In this document: one piece after another, positions 18,407-27,259 of the stretch | Layout: every line of letters starts with the position of its first letter | Position numbering within the stretch: position 1 is the stretch's first letter | From: Zhihengliuella halotolerans | GTDB lineage: Bacteria > Actinomycetota > Actinomycetes > Actinomycetales > Micrococcaceae | Length of the DNA stretch: 64,000 nucleotides | NCBI RefSeq assembly: GCF_004217565.1 | Contig: NZ_SHLA01000001.1 | Span: 682,001-746,000, forward strand | Reading direction: 5' to 3' | Position numbers and translations under genes: made by a program | Notes under the pieces: generated by a model | What the model saw: the letters and a program-made list of their open reading frames with translations, nothing else | What the model was told of the DNA's origin: nothing | The model's database searches: none

Positions 18407-18811
18407 ATGAGCGATACGCAGTCGGCGTCGACAGAAGACGCCCAAGAGGACGGCCCTCACAGTGGCGACTACGACCCCCGGGCGAGCTCCCTGCGGGGTG
18501 AGGTCGAACAGGCCGTCATGGATGAATTGCTGGCCGTGCGCGGCAGTATCGACAACATCGACGCAACGTTGGTGTATCTGCTCGCCGAGCGATTCAAAGC
18601 CACCCAGCGGGTCGGCCATCTCAAGGCCGTGCACAGGCTCCCTGCGGGCGACCCGGGCCGGGAAGCAGCGCAGATCGACCGCCTGCGACGGCTCGCCGAG
18701 GATGCCCAACTCGATCCTGCATTCGCCGAGAAATTCTTGAACTTCATCATCTCCGAAGTCATTCGGCACCATGAGGCCATCTCTCGATCGCATGCGGCGA
18801 AGGACGCGTAG
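18407..18811 (+). CDS. Chorismate mutase, AroQ class
   Basis: A 134-residue all-helical chorismate mutase that converts chorismate to prephenate for Phe/Tyr synthesis. Residues about 45-130 form the domain: LLAVRGSIDNIDATLVYLLAERFKATQRVGHLKAVHRLP, then REAAQIDRLRRLAEDAQLDPAFAEKFLNFIISEVIRHHE. The arginine and lysine positions of the AroQ active site are present. A 35-residue acidic disordered N-terminus precedes it. Intracellular, with no signal peptide. Confidence 0.92.
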   Translation: MSDTQSASTEDAQEDGPHSGDYDPRASSLRGEVEQAVMDELLAVRGSIDNIDATLVYLLAERFKATQRVGHLKAVHRLPAGDPGREAAQIDRLRRLAEDAQLDPAFAEKFLNFIISEVIRHHEAISRSHAAKDA

Positions 18812-18815
18812 CCGA

Positions 18816-18821
18816 TACGCT
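18816..18821 (+). promoter_or_regulatory. Leaderless -10 box
   Basis: TACGCT seven bases before the ATG at 18829, directly after the chorismate mutase stop. Confidence 0.5.
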
Positions 18822-18828
18822 GGGAGTC

Positions 18829-19887
18829 ATGTCTGAAGAGCTGAGAACGGCGGGCCCAGTTGCTGTCCGCGTGACCGCACACGGCCCGATGACAGGCGTC
18901 GATCCCGTCGAATCAACCCGCGTCGTGCGGGGCGAGCTCGGTCATCCCCACCTGCCGCACCTCGTCGAACTGCCCGAGCGCGGCGTGGGTGCCGACGCGG
19001 TGGGCCGGGCGGTCGCGATCCTCGCCGATCTCACCGCCGAGGTGCGACCGTACGGATGGCGTCTGACCCATCGGCCTGGCCACGAAGCCCGGCGGGCGGT
19101 CAGCCTCCTGAAGACCGACATCAATGTCCTCGGCGATGTCATCGGCACCGAAGAGGCCCCAGGCGACGAACTGAAAATTCGGGTTCGCGGTCCGCTCTCA
19201 CTCGCCAAGGACCTGTATCTGCCGTCGGGCGAGCGGGCGCTGCAAGACCACGGAGCCCGCCGCGACCTCGCGGATTCGTTGTCCGTCGGGTTGGCCGAGC
19301 ACATCGCCGCCATACGACGCGCCGGGCCGCAGCGCGTGACGGTCCACCTCGACGAACCCGGACTGACCGAGGTCCTCGAAGGTACCGTCCCCACGGCCAG
19401 CGGCTACCGAACACTTCGCTCGGTGCCACGGCATGAACTGATCCAGACGTTGCGCGGCGTGAGCGAAGGTGCCCGCGCTGCCGGTGCTGCCGCCGTCGTG
19501 CTGGGCACGGACGCGGAGGCGCGTTCCTTTGGCGCGATCGCCGAGGCGATCGAGGCGAGCGGCATCGACTCGCTCGCCGTGCCTGCGCGCCGGCTCGACG
19601 TTCACGCATGGGAGACCTTGGCAGGGCTCGTCGAGAGCGGGACGGGCCTGTGGCTGGGATTGCTCGACGTGGCCGCGCCCTACGACGAGCTGCCGGGCGT
19701 GACTGCGTGTGTCGAGCAGGTGCGGCGGCCCTGGCGGGGGCTGGGGCTGACGGACGCCCAGCTATCTTCCGTCACCTTGATGCCCGCGGAGGGGTTCGAC
19801 GGCGTCGCCCCGGAAGCCGTCCGGGCGGTCCTGAGCCGCCTCCACCAGACAGCCGACGCGCTGAGCCAAGTCGCCGTCGATTCCTAG
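18829..19887 (+). CDS. Methionine synthase (MetE C-terminal domain)-like protein
   Basis: A 352-residue single-barrel protein similar to the cobalamin-independent methionine synthase C-terminal half, of the Rv3015c type. The matching segments are VRGELGHPHLPHLVELPERGVGADAVGRA, LKIRVRGPLSLAKDLYL, VTVHLDEPGL and GLWLGLLDV. The zinc ligands of real MetE (a HxC pair plus a distant Cys) are not visible; the only cysteine is in GVTACVEQ. Catalysis of methionine synthesis is therefore doubtful. In mycobacteria the homologue sits between mnmA and ligA, matching this neighbourhood. The stop overlaps the convergent gene's stop. Confidence 0.8.
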   Translation: MSEELRTAGPVAVRVTAHGPMTGVDPVESTRVVRGELGHPHLPHLVELPERGVGADAVGRAVAILADLTAEVRPYGWRLTHRPGHEARRAVSLLKTDINVLGDVIGTEEAPGDELKIRVRGPLSLAKDLYLPSGERALQDHGARRDLADSLSVGLAEHIAAIRRAGPQRVTVHLDEPGLTEVLEGTVPTASGYRTLRSVPRHELIQTLRGVSEGARAAGAAAVVLGTDAEARSFGAIAEAIEASGIDSLAVPARRLDVHAWETLAGLVESGTGLWLGLLDVAAPYDELPGVTACVEQVRRPWRGLGLTDAQLSSVTLMPAEGFDGVAPEAVRAVLSRLHQTADALSQVAVDS

Positions 19888-20921
19888 ACGGTGCCGTCGC
19901 TGTGCGGCGGCTCCGCGGGCTTGGTTTGTGTTTGCGCCCAGATGGCCTGGTGCAGTCCCTCCTTGCGGAAGCGGAGGTCGATGTAGAGAACAGCGACCAC
20001 GATAACCTGCAGGGCGGCTGCGGCGCCCGAGAGCGCCGCTGAGACGAGCATGCCGATGATTACGAGCGCGGAGAGCTCGCCCGCGCCCGAGAGGTCCATC
20101 ATGGCGCTGGAGAACCCGGTGACCAGTTCGACGGGGAAGCTCAGCATGCCGCTCGCGACGCTGGTGAGGACGCCGAAGAAGAGCAGAATTCCGAAGGTAC
20201 GCCACCACAGGCCCCGCGTGAGGGTCCAGGTGCGGCGGATGGCGCCGGTGGCGCTGATGTCCTCGACGGAGAGGGCGTTCAGCGCGACGGAGAGTTTCAC
20301 GGCGAGCCAGGTCCCGAGCACGATCATTCCTATGCCGACCAGCGGAACGATCCAGAGGGCGCCGCCGGTGGTTCCGTGCTCGAAAGCGTTGAAGAGCGCA
20401 TAGAACCACACGGCCACCAGAGCGGTGGCGATCAGCGTCGCCACGATGCCGATCGGCACGAGGATCAGGAAATACAGGAAGAGGAACTTGCCGGCCCGCG
20501 GCCGAAACGCCGACCATGCGTCGGCAAGAGACGTGCGCCGGTTCGATGCCGCGCGTATCGCGGTAACCGTACTGAACGGTACGGTGAGCAACTGGCCGAT
20601 CAATCCGATCAGCATTCCGGCCAGGGTCACGGTCAAGCCGCCGGCGAGTGCGCCGGCGGTGGGCATCGGCGGCACATCCGACCCGACAGTGCCTGACAGG
20701 AAGTACATGCTGTCGGAGAAGACCACGCCCAATCCCAACAAGATCAGCAGGCTCGCGGCTGCTTGACTCACAATCAAGATGGGGAGGGTCGCCATCGGGC
20801 CGAACCGGATGATGCGGAAGATGGCTTCGAAGTAGTCGCCGAGGCCCAGAATCCTCAGGGGGAGCGCGCCGGGGCGCGGAGCGACCGGAAACGGAGCATA
20901 CGGTTGGGGCTGGTGGGTCAT
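19884..20921 (-). CDS. Polytopic membrane protein (glycerophosphodiesterase membrane-domain-like)
   Basis: A 345-residue protein with a Pro-rich cytoplasmic start and six or more hydrophobic segments (about 40-70, 90-125, 145-180, 190-215, 240-265, 285-320). GDYFEAIFRIIRFGPMATLPIL and the cytoplasmic end IDLRFRKEGLHQAIWAQ are typical of the multi-pass domain found beside glycerophosphoryl diester phosphodiesterases. No catalytic domain is attached. GGAG lies eight bases before the ATG. Function unknown. Confidence 0.85.
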   Translation of the reverse strand: MTHQPQPYAPFPVAPRPGALPLRILGLGDYFEAIFRIIRFGPMATLPILIVSQAAASLLILLGLGVVFSDSMYFLSGTVGSDVPPMPTAGALAGGLTVTLAGMLIGLIGQLLTVPFSTVTAIRAASNRRTSLADAWSAFRPRAGKFLFLYFLILVPIGIVATLIATALVAVWFYALFNAFEHGTTGGALWIVPLVGIGMIVLGTWLAVKLSVALNALSVEDISATGAIRRTWTLTRGLWWRTFGILLFFGVLTSVASGMLSFPVELVTGFSSAMMDLSGAGELSALVIIGMLVSAALSGAAAALQVIVVAVLYIDLRFRKEGLHQAIWAQTQTKPAEPPHSDGTV

Positions 20922-21119
20922 CTCGATGTCTCCGTTGGTCGACGAGTAAGGAGCGGGTATTTCCCGACATCCACTCTATTTGATGATTGAGCAACCCGAT
21001 TTTGAATTGCGGATATGTAGCGGTGGCGTGCCGGAGGATGTCGTGGTCGCGGTGACCCGCTAGGCTGAAAGCTAGGTGTATGCGGCCCCGCCGCTTCTAG
21101 TTTGCGACGAAGGGAAGTC

Positions 21120-21797
21120 ATGAAAGCCCGGATCTTGGTGGTTGACGACGACGACGCGCTCGCGGAGATGATCGGCATCGTTCTTCGTAACGATGACTTC
21201 GAACCCTTCTTCTGTAATGACGGCGCGAAAGCGCTGGACGCTTTCCGCGATTCGAAGCCTGACCTCGTCCTGCTCGACCTGATGCTCCCGGGGGTCGACG
21301 GCATCGAGGTCTGCCGACAGATTCGCGCAGAGGACGATGTGCCCATCGTGATGCTGACGGCGAAGTCCGACACGGCCGATGTCGTCCGGGGTCTCGAGTC
21401 CGGAGCCGACGACTATGTTCCGAAGCCGTTCAAGCCGGCGGAGCTCATCGCGCGTGTGAAGGCGCGTCTGCGCCCGGGGGAGAAGCACGCACCGGAGACG
21501 CTGCGCATCGGCGACCTGACGGTCGACGTGGCCGGCCACACCGTGACGCGTGCGGGTGAGCCGATCTCGCTGACGCCACTGGAATTCGAACTGCTCGTCG
21601 CGCTGGCTCGCAAGCCGTGGCAGGTCTTCAGTCGCGAACTGCTCCTCGAGCAGGTGTGGGGATACCGCCACGCCGCCGACACGCGCCTCGTCAATGTCCA
21701 CGTCCAGCGGCTTCGCTCCAAGGTGGAGATCGATCCGGAGAAGCCGGAGGTCGTCATGACCGTGCGCGGAGTCGGCTACAAGGCGGGGACCAACTGA
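21120..21797 (+). CDS. mtrA: Two-component response regulator MtrA
   Basis: A 225-residue OmpR-family regulator. The receiver domain has the acidic pocket VVDDDDAL, the phospho-acceptor Asp53 (LLDLMLPG), a conserved Thr (MLTAKS) and Lys (PKPFKP). The winged-helix DNA-binding domain ends in DTRLVNVHVQRLRSKVE and VRGVGYKAG. MtrA is the conserved actinobacterial regulator of cell-wall hydrolases, division and osmotic response. The ATG at 21120 has GAAGGGA just upstream, which excludes the ATG at 21102. It is followed by its kinase, MtrB. Confidence 0.97.
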   Translation: MKARILVVDDDDALAEMIGIVLRNDDFEPFFCNDGAKALDAFRDSKPDLVLLDLMLPGVDGIEVCRQIRAEDDVPIVMLTAKSDTADVVRGLESGADDYVPKPFKPAELIARVKARLRPGEKHAPETLRIGDLTVDVAGHTVTRAGEPISLTPLEFELLVALARKPWQVFSRELLLEQVWGYRHAADTRLVNVHVQRLRSKVEIDPEKPEVVMTVRGVGYKAGTN

Positions 21798-21823
21798 CCA
21801 GCACACCCGCCCCGGGCCGCACC

Positions 21824-23431
21824 ATGGCCTGGGCACGACGGCTTCTTCGGCGCCCGCGCATCGTGTGGCGCTTGGCCGGCATGGCCTGGAAGCGCTCCCT
21901 TCAGTTGCGCGTTGTCGCCGTGACGGCGACGCTGTCGGCTCTCGCGCTCGGGGCAACGGGACTTTTCCTGTCCCAGCAGATCGCCACGGGACTATTCGAC
22001 GAGCGCTTTCGCCAGGTCGAGACGGAAGCGGTCAGCGGCCTGAACAACGTCAAGGCCACTTTCGATTCGCTCGAGGCCACGGATCCCGATCAGGTCAAGA
22101 CCGATGTCACCGACACGCTCCAAAGCGTCGAAGGCGACGGCGTCAACGTCCAGCGCCTCTTCGTCCTGGATCCGTTACCGGCCGACGACAATCCGTACGT
22201 CTCGGCCATTGCCAGCCCCGGTCTGACGACGAGCGTCGTCCCGGTGGAATTGGACCAGGCGGTTCGCGAGGGCCCAGGCGTCTACTGGGAGTCGATGTCG
22301 TACGTCAAGGATAATGTAGAGGTGCCGGGGCTGGCTTTCGGAACGCGCGTCTCCCTGCCGCCCGGACGCGACTACGGCCTCTACTTGATCTACGATCTCT
22401 CCAGCGTGCAGGAAACCCTCGGCTTCTTCCACCGGACCGTCGGCCTGGCCGGAGCCCTTCTTCTGGCTGTCATCGGCGTCATCGCCTGGTACACCACCCG
22501 GCTCGTCGTCCGTCCGGTCTCCACGGCGGCCGCGGCCTCCGAGCGGCTGGCTTCGGGTCATCTCGAACAGCGCATGGAGGTGAGCGGCGAGGACGAACTC
22601 GCCCGCCTCGGCATCTCGTTCAACCACATGGCCGGCAATCTCCAAGACCAGATCGTCCAGCTGGCGACGCTGTCCCAGATGCAGCAGCGGTTCGTCTCCG
22701 ACGTCTCCCACGAACTCCGCACACCCCTGACGACGGTCGCGATGGCGGCTGAGGTGCTGCATGATGCCCGTGGTTCGTTCGACCCCATCAACCAGCGTTC
22801 CGCAGAGCTCCTCTACAACGAGGTCGAGCGCTTTCAGTCGCTCCTCAACGACCTCCTTGAGATCTCTCGGTTCGACGCCGGCGCCGCCGCCCTCGACGCC
22901 GATGACTTCGACATGATGCCTGTCGTCAACCGCGTTCTGGACACGGCGCGACCGCACAGCGAACAGCTCGGTTCCGAGCTGCGCATCCACAACGAGGGCA
23001 CCTGCATCGTGGAGATGGATCCGCGGCGGATCGAACGCGTGATCCGGAACCTCGTCATGAACGCGGTAGAGCACTCAGAGGGTCTGCCCATCGACGTGTA
23101 CATCGCCGGGAACGACAGTGCCGTCTCCGTCGCCGTGCGCGATCACGGCGTCGGCATGACGAAGGAACAGGCCCAGCGAGTATTCGACAGGTTCTGGCGG
23201 GCCGACCCGGCCCGTGCCCGCACGACGGGCGGCAGCGGCCTCGGCCTCTCCATCGCAACGGAGGACACTCGTCTCCACGGCGGCCACCTGGACGCTTGGG
23301 GCGAGGTCGGCAAGGGCGCGTGCTTCAGGTTGACCCTTCCCCGACGCGTCGGCGCGGACATCAAAGATCCGCCGCTCGCACTGCCCCCCGATGAACCGGC
23401 ACCATCGACGCACGAGGGGGTTTCGACGTGA
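21824..23431 (+). CDS. mtrB: Sensor histidine kinase MtrB
   Basis: A 535-residue membrane kinase partner of MtrA. Membrane helices lie near 30-52 and 203-226 with an extracellular sensor between; a HAMP segment, a HisKA domain with His296 (SDVSHELRTPLTT), and the HATPase boxes N, G1 and G2 (NLVMNAVEHS, DHGVGM, GGSGLGLSIA) follow. The start is uncertain: the ATG at 21824 is the first in frame after mtrA but has no Shine-Dalgarno sequence, and a CTG at 21794 overlapping the mtrA stop is possible. The stop overlaps lpqB by four bases. Confidence 0.95.
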   Translation: MAWARRLLRRPRIVWRLAGMAWKRSLQLRVVAVTATLSALALGATGLFLSQQIATGLFDERFRQVETEAVSGLNNVKATFDSLEATDPDQVKTDVTDTLQSVEGDGVNVQRLFVLDPLPADDNPYVSAIASPGLTTSVVPVELDQAVREGPGVYWESMSYVKDNVEVPGLAFGTRVSLPPGRDYGLYLIYDLSSVQETLGFFHRTVGLAGALLLAVIGVIAWYTTRLVVRPVSTAAAASERLASGHLEQRMEVSGEDELARLGISFNHMAGNLQDQIVQLATLSQMQQRFVSDVSHELRTPLTTVAMAAEVLHDARGSFDPINQRSAELLYNEVERFQSLLNDLLEISRFDAGAAALDADDFDMMPVVNRVLDTARPHSEQLGSELRIHNEGTCIVEMDPRRIERVIRNLVMNAVEHSEGLPIDVYIAGNDSAVSVAVRDHGVGMTKEQAQRVFDRFWRADPARARTTGGSGLGLSIATEDTRLHGGHLDAWGEVGKGACFRLTLPRRVGADIKDPPLALPPDEPAPSTHEGVST

Positions 23432-25146
23432 TCCGAGTGAACTTTGTTCGACTGCTGGCGGTCTTCGCGTGCGCGGCCCTCGTCGTTACCGGCTGCGCCG
23501 CCATTCCGACGAGCGGGCCCGTGGGGACGAGCGCCCCTGACAACACTCGGCCGGACGCCATCGACTACGCATTCGACCCTGCCGGGCCTGAGGAGGACGC
23601 CGAACCCGAGGACATCATCTCCGGGTTCATCACGGCCGGGCTCTCACCTGCGGACGACTACGACACGGCGCGGCAATTCCTCGCGCCTCAGCTCTCCCGC
23701 AGCTGGCTGGCGACCGCCCGGACGTTCGTCTACGAGGACCGCCCGAACATCGCTTCCAATGTCGGTGCGGGCAGTTACAGTCTGGAATTCGCGATCGTCG
23801 CGGAGATCGATGCGTTCGGTCGGATGACACGTCACGAGCAGCCGCGCATCGAAACCGTCGAAGTCACCCTGCAGGAGATCGACGGTCAGTGGCGCATTGC
23901 CGATCTGCCCGATGGGACGATGGTCGAGGAGAGCGACTTCGACGCGGTCTTCGCGTCCTACCCGTTGTACTTCTACGACCCGACCTACACCTATGCCGTG
24001 CCGGACTATCGCTGGTACGCGACGCGCCAATCGCTGGCTGCCACGCTCGTCACCGCTCTACTGGCGGGGCCGTCGCCGTATCTGGAGAACGCCGTCGTCA
24101 ATGCCTTCCCGGAGGGGAGCGCGCTGGCGAGGAATTCGGTTCCCGTAGAGGCGCAGCAAGCCACGGTCGACCTGACCGAGCAGGTCTTCGAGGACGCGCC
24201 CGACCTCCGCCGACAGCGCATGAAACAGCAGCTCGAACTGACCCTGCGTGGCATCAACAGAATCAGCAGCGTGGTCATGACGCTGAACCAGACGCCGGTG
24301 TCGATCGGCGACCAGTCCGGCGAGTTTCGGACCGTGAGCGCGGCACCGAGCGTCGGCGACACGCAGATCGCCATAGCCGACGACCAGCTGGTGTTCTACC
24401 AGGGCGGCGGCGTACTGGCGATCGGCAATCTGCAGGACATCAGCGCCTACGGCCCGCGGGACCCGGCGATGTCCCCTGCAGGCCAGGACTATGACAATCA
24501 GTACTCGTTCCTGAACCGCGACCGGACTCAGATGGTCATGGTCGTCGGCGGCGAGGCGGAGCCTGCCGTGACGGGCCAGCGTCTGGTCCGGCCGAGCATC
24601 GACGTGCACGGCTGGCACTGGACCGTCGACTCGGCGACGGGTGAAGTCACCGTCGTGCGGGCCCCGGTCGATGGGACGGTGCACGACAAGGCGAGCCGCA
24701 CTATCGCTTCGGACTGGCTCGACGACCTCACCGTCACGTCCTTCCGCGTCTCCCTGGACGGCACGCGAGCCGTCGTCGTGACGAACGACGGTGCCGAATC
24801 CGAGGTCCTCATCGTCGGCCTGGTGCGCGATTCCAACGGTGTGCCGAGGGGCTTCACGGAGCCGGTCGCTCTGCAGGCCAGCGTGCCGGCGAGCAAGGCC
24901 GTCTGGGACTCGGCGAGCTCCGTGATCGTCTACGACGAGAGCGACGACGAGTCCGTCAGCGCTGAGCGCCTCGATCTCGACGGGGGCTCCGACCTCTTCA
25001 CGCCGCTGCTGGGCATGACTAACTTCGCCAGTGGACCCGGCAACCGCATCATCTACGCGGAGACACCCGACGGGGTGTACTCACGCGTCTCGTCCGTCTG
25101 GAAGAAACAGGATGGAGAGGCCTCCGACCTGGCCTACCCGGGATAA
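23428..25146 (+). CDS. lpqB: Lipoprotein LpqB
   Basis: A 572-residue secreted lipoprotein. The signal peptide ends in the lipobox VVTGC, so Cys22 or so is lipidated. A GerMN domain covers about 200-330 and a beta-propeller-like C-terminal half runs to DLAYPG. LpqB interacts with the outside part of MtrB and modulates MtrA phosphorylation in mycobacteria. The GTG start overlaps the mtrB stop (GTGA), so kinase and regulator are translationally coupled. Confidence 0.95.
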   Translation: MIRVNFVRLLAVFACAALVVTGCAAIPTSGPVGTSAPDNTRPDAIDYAFDPAGPEEDAEPEDIISGFITAGLSPADDYDTARQFLAPQLSRSWLATARTFVYEDRPNIASNVGAGSYSLEFAIVAEIDAFGRMTRHEQPRIETVEVTLQEIDGQWRIADLPDGTMVEESDFDAVFASYPLYFYDPTYTYAVPDYRWYATRQSLAATLVTALLAGPSPYLENAVVNAFPEGSALARNSVPVEAQQATVDLTEQVFEDAPDLRRQRMKQQLELTLRGINRISSVVMTLNQTPVSIGDQSGEFRTVSAAPSVGDTQIAIADDQLVFYQGGGVLAIGNLQDISAYGPRDPAMSPAGQDYDNQYSFLNRDRTQMVMVVGGEAEPAVTGQRLVRPSIDVHGWHWTVDSATGEVTVVRAPVDGTVHDKASRTIASDWLDDLTVTSFRVSLDGTRAVVVTNDGAESEVLIVGLVRDSNGVPRGFTEPVALQASVPASKAVWDSASSVIVYDESDDESVSAERLDLDGGSDLFTPLLGMTNFASGPGNRIIYAETPDGVYSRVSSVWKKQDGEASDLAYPG

Positions 25147-25264
25147 TCTGACGCTCCGTCCACAGCCTTGGCGACGGGGCTGGTTCTCCACACTCCACGA
25201 GGACGGCGCCGCGCGCGCGTCTGCTGATGTCAACGTGGTCCTTTCGGAGGGCGGAGGAGGCGCG

Positions 25265-26266
25265 ATGAGCGGGAGGACAGGCAGAAGAGCACGGCGCCGG
25301 GGTGGCCAGATTATGGATCGCGCGCTGCTCGGAGATCGTGGTGCGGCGGTCAGGGCAGCATTGATGGAGTTCGCAAGTCTGGTCGCGCCCACTGACTGCG
25401 TGAGCTGCGGGCGACCCGATTTCGTGCTCTGCCCGCGCTGTCACGCCCGGTTCCGGCAACGCACGGTGAGGCCGCTCCGAGTTGAAGAGGCGGCGGAGTC
25501 ACTGCCCGTGGATGATTTCGACGTCCCCGTGCCAGTTGTCGCGGCGGGACACTATGCCGGGGAAGTGAGCGCCGTGATCCTCGCCTATAAGGACCGGGAG
25601 CGCCTTCAACTCCAGGAGGTGCTCGGCCCGGCCCTGGCCGGCGCTCTGCAGGCCATGCACCCCGTGGCGGTCGAGGCCGCCGCTTGGTGGGATGGCGGCT
25701 CAGGGCCGGAGATCCTGCTCGTTCCCGTCCCGGGTCGGCGTTCCACGCTCATCGAACGCGGCTTCGCGCCCGTGCTCGCGTTGATGAACTGGATCGAGCG
25801 CCGGGGGCTGTTTCCTGCAGGGTGCACCCTTGCCGACGTGCTCTCCGTCCGAGAACCCTGGCCGCAGCTGGTGCCTGAAGGTTTTCTCCGCAGGGTTGCC
25901 GCCGCCGCGGACTCGCTGTGCCGCCGGGTGGGCGCTCAGGTGCCCCGCTCTGCCCTGAGCGCCCACCCACAACGCGGCGGAGCGCACCAGAAGAGCCGGG
26001 GCCGGCGCGCACGCACGGCGGTCCGCGGAACGATGCGGCTGCGGAGGAAGGTCGTGGCGTCAGAAGTCGCCGGACGCGTCTGTCTGCTGGTCGACGACGT
26101 CTTGACCACGGGGGCGACTCTGGGGGAGGCGCACCGCGTCCTGACGGCCGCCGGAGCGTACGTGGCGGGCGCCGTCTCGATCGCCGCGACGCATGACCCG
26201 AGGGGCGTGTCTGCTGAGAGAGAACTAGAAATCTCCGGTGAAAGGGTTGATTCTAGGCCGGCGTGA
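25265..26266 (+). CDS. ComF family phosphoribosyltransferase-fold protein
   Basis: A 333-residue protein. The N-terminal zinc finger is DCVSCGRPDFVLCPRC (Cys-x2-Cys, Cys-x2-Cys). The central part has AGHYAGEVSAVILAYKDR, and the C-terminal phosphoribosyl pyrophosphate loop is VCLLVDDVLTTGATL. Homologues of ComF/GntX take part in DNA uptake in competent bacteria, but the role in Actinobacteria is unknown. The ATG at 25265 follows GGAGGAGG closely, which settles the start. It lies 118 bases after lpqB, the conserved position in this phylum. Confidence 0.9.
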   Translation: MSGRTGRRARRRGGQIMDRALLGDRGAAVRAALMEFASLVAPTDCVSCGRPDFVLCPRCHARFRQRTVRPLRVEEAAESLPVDDFDVPVPVVAAGHYAGEVSAVILAYKDRERLQLQEVLGPALAGALQAMHPVAVEAAAWWDGGSGPEILLVPVPGRRSTLIERGFAPVLALMNWIERRGLFPAGCTLADVLSVREPWPQLVPEGFLRRVAAAADSLCRRVGAQVPRSALSAHPQRGGAHQKSRGRRARTAVRGTMRLRRKVVASEVAGRVCLLVDDVLTTGATLGEAHRVLTAAGAYVAGAVSIAATHDPRGVSAERELEISGERVDSRPA

Positions 26267-26274
26267 ATTACGGT
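26247..26274 (+). promoter_or_regulatory. Promoter of hpf
   Basis: TTGATT (26247-26252), a 16-base spacer and TACGGT (26269-26274). It overlaps the end of comF and gives a leader of about 100 bases that contains a hairpin. Confidence 0.4.
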
Positions 26275-26318
26275 GGAGTATGGGCACCTCAGAGGAGAGG
26301 GTAAGCACCCATCTTCAG

Positions 26319-26346
26319 CGGCTGAGAGGAGGAAACTCTTCAGCCG
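26319..26346 (+). promoter_or_regulatory. Leader hairpin upstream of hpf
   Basis: CGGCTGA (26319-26325) pairs with TCAGCCG (26340-26346); inside, GAG pairs with CTC. It is followed by TTGTTGTG. It could be an attenuator or an mRNA-stability element. Confidence 0.45.
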
Positions 26347-26379
26347 TTGTTGTGTCACCCGAAGAAGCAGGAGGACACC

Positions 26380-27063
26380 ATGGAGATGACGTTCACCGGA
26401 CGCAACATCAGCGTTTCCGATCGATTCCGCGAGTACGTCTCGGAGAAGGTTGGCAAGGTGGAGCAGCTGGCCGCAAAGGTCCAGAGGCTCGACATCAAGG
26501 TGACGAAGGAGCCCCACTCGAAGCAGCCGGACACTCAGCTGACGGTTGAGCTCTCGGTGGTCACGCGGGGACCCGCGATCCGCGCCGAGTCCAAGGCCGG
26601 AGACAAGTTCGCGGCCTTCGATCAGGCTTTCGCCAAGTTGCTTGAGCGTCTGCGTCGAGCGCGCGACAAGAAGAAGGTGCATCACGGACGGCACACGCCG
26701 ACCGCTGTTTTCGAAGCCACGGGTGGCCTCGATCCCGTCCAGACCGACGTCCCCTTGCACGTCGCCGTGGCGAACCAGCACGCCGAGCAGAACGGGCAGG
26801 TGCCCGACGAGAATCCGGTGGAGATCCGGCGCAAGATCTTCCCCGCCAGCAAGATGAGCGTGGACGATGCCGTCGACCGGATGGAAATGGTCGGCCACCC
26901 CTTCTACCTGTTCGTCGACGACGCCACCGACCGTCCGTCGGTGGTGTACCGCCGCAAGGGCTGGTCCTACGGGATCATTACCCTGGACGAAGAGTGCCAG
27001 GATGAAGAGACCATCGAAACGCGCCACTACCGCGAACAGGCTGCGGCCGCCGCAGCCATCTAA
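26380..27063 (+). CDS. hpf: Ribosome hibernation promoting factor, long form
   Basis: A 227-residue long-form HPF. The N-terminal 100 residues are the ribosome-binding domain (MEMTFTGRNISVSDRFREYVSEKVGKVE). After a linker, the C-terminal dimerisation domain runs from KIFPASKMSVDDAVDRMEMVGHPFYLF to YRRKGWSYGIITL. Long-form HPF pairs 70S ribosomes into inactive 100S dimers in stationary phase or hypoxia. The ATG at 26380 follows GGAGG, which excludes the earlier ATG at 26347. A terminator follows. Confidence 0.96.
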   Translation: MEMTFTGRNISVSDRFREYVSEKVGKVEQLAAKVQRLDIKVTKEPHSKQPDTQLTVELSVVTRGPAIRAESKAGDKFAAFDQAFAKLLERLRRARDKKKVHHGRHTPTAVFEATGGLDPVQTDVPLHVAVANQHAEQNGQVPDENPVEIRRKIFPASKMSVDDAVDRMEMVGHPFYLFVDDATDRPSVVYRRKGWSYGIITLDEECQDEETIETRHYREQAAAAAAI

Positions 27064-27081
27064 CCCAGTCCGACAATCACG

Positions 27082-27126
27082 GCCGGGCGGAGCGTCCCCA
27101 ATGGGCGCCCCGCCCGGCGTCGTTTT
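27082..27126 (+). terminator. Rho-independent terminator after hpf
   Basis: Thirteen-base arms at 27082-27094 and 27106-27118 (one wobble pair), an 11-base loop, then GTCGTTTT. Confidence 0.85.
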
Positions 27127-27210
27127 GTGAGAAATTCAGCTATCAGGCGCAAAAGCCCGGATCCGCCTCACCGAGCGGGAACAAGTGGCGGGGTCCGATC
27201 GTGTCTCACG

Positions 27211-27216
27211 TAGACT
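27211..27216 (+). promoter_or_regulatory. -10 box of secA
   Basis: TAGACT in the gap between the hpf terminator and secA, giving a leader of about 37 bases that contains GGAG before the GTG. No clear -35 box. Confidence 0.45.
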
Positions 27217-27259
27217 GACCTAGCCAGAATTCCTGTGCCGAAGAATATGGAGCTACCAC

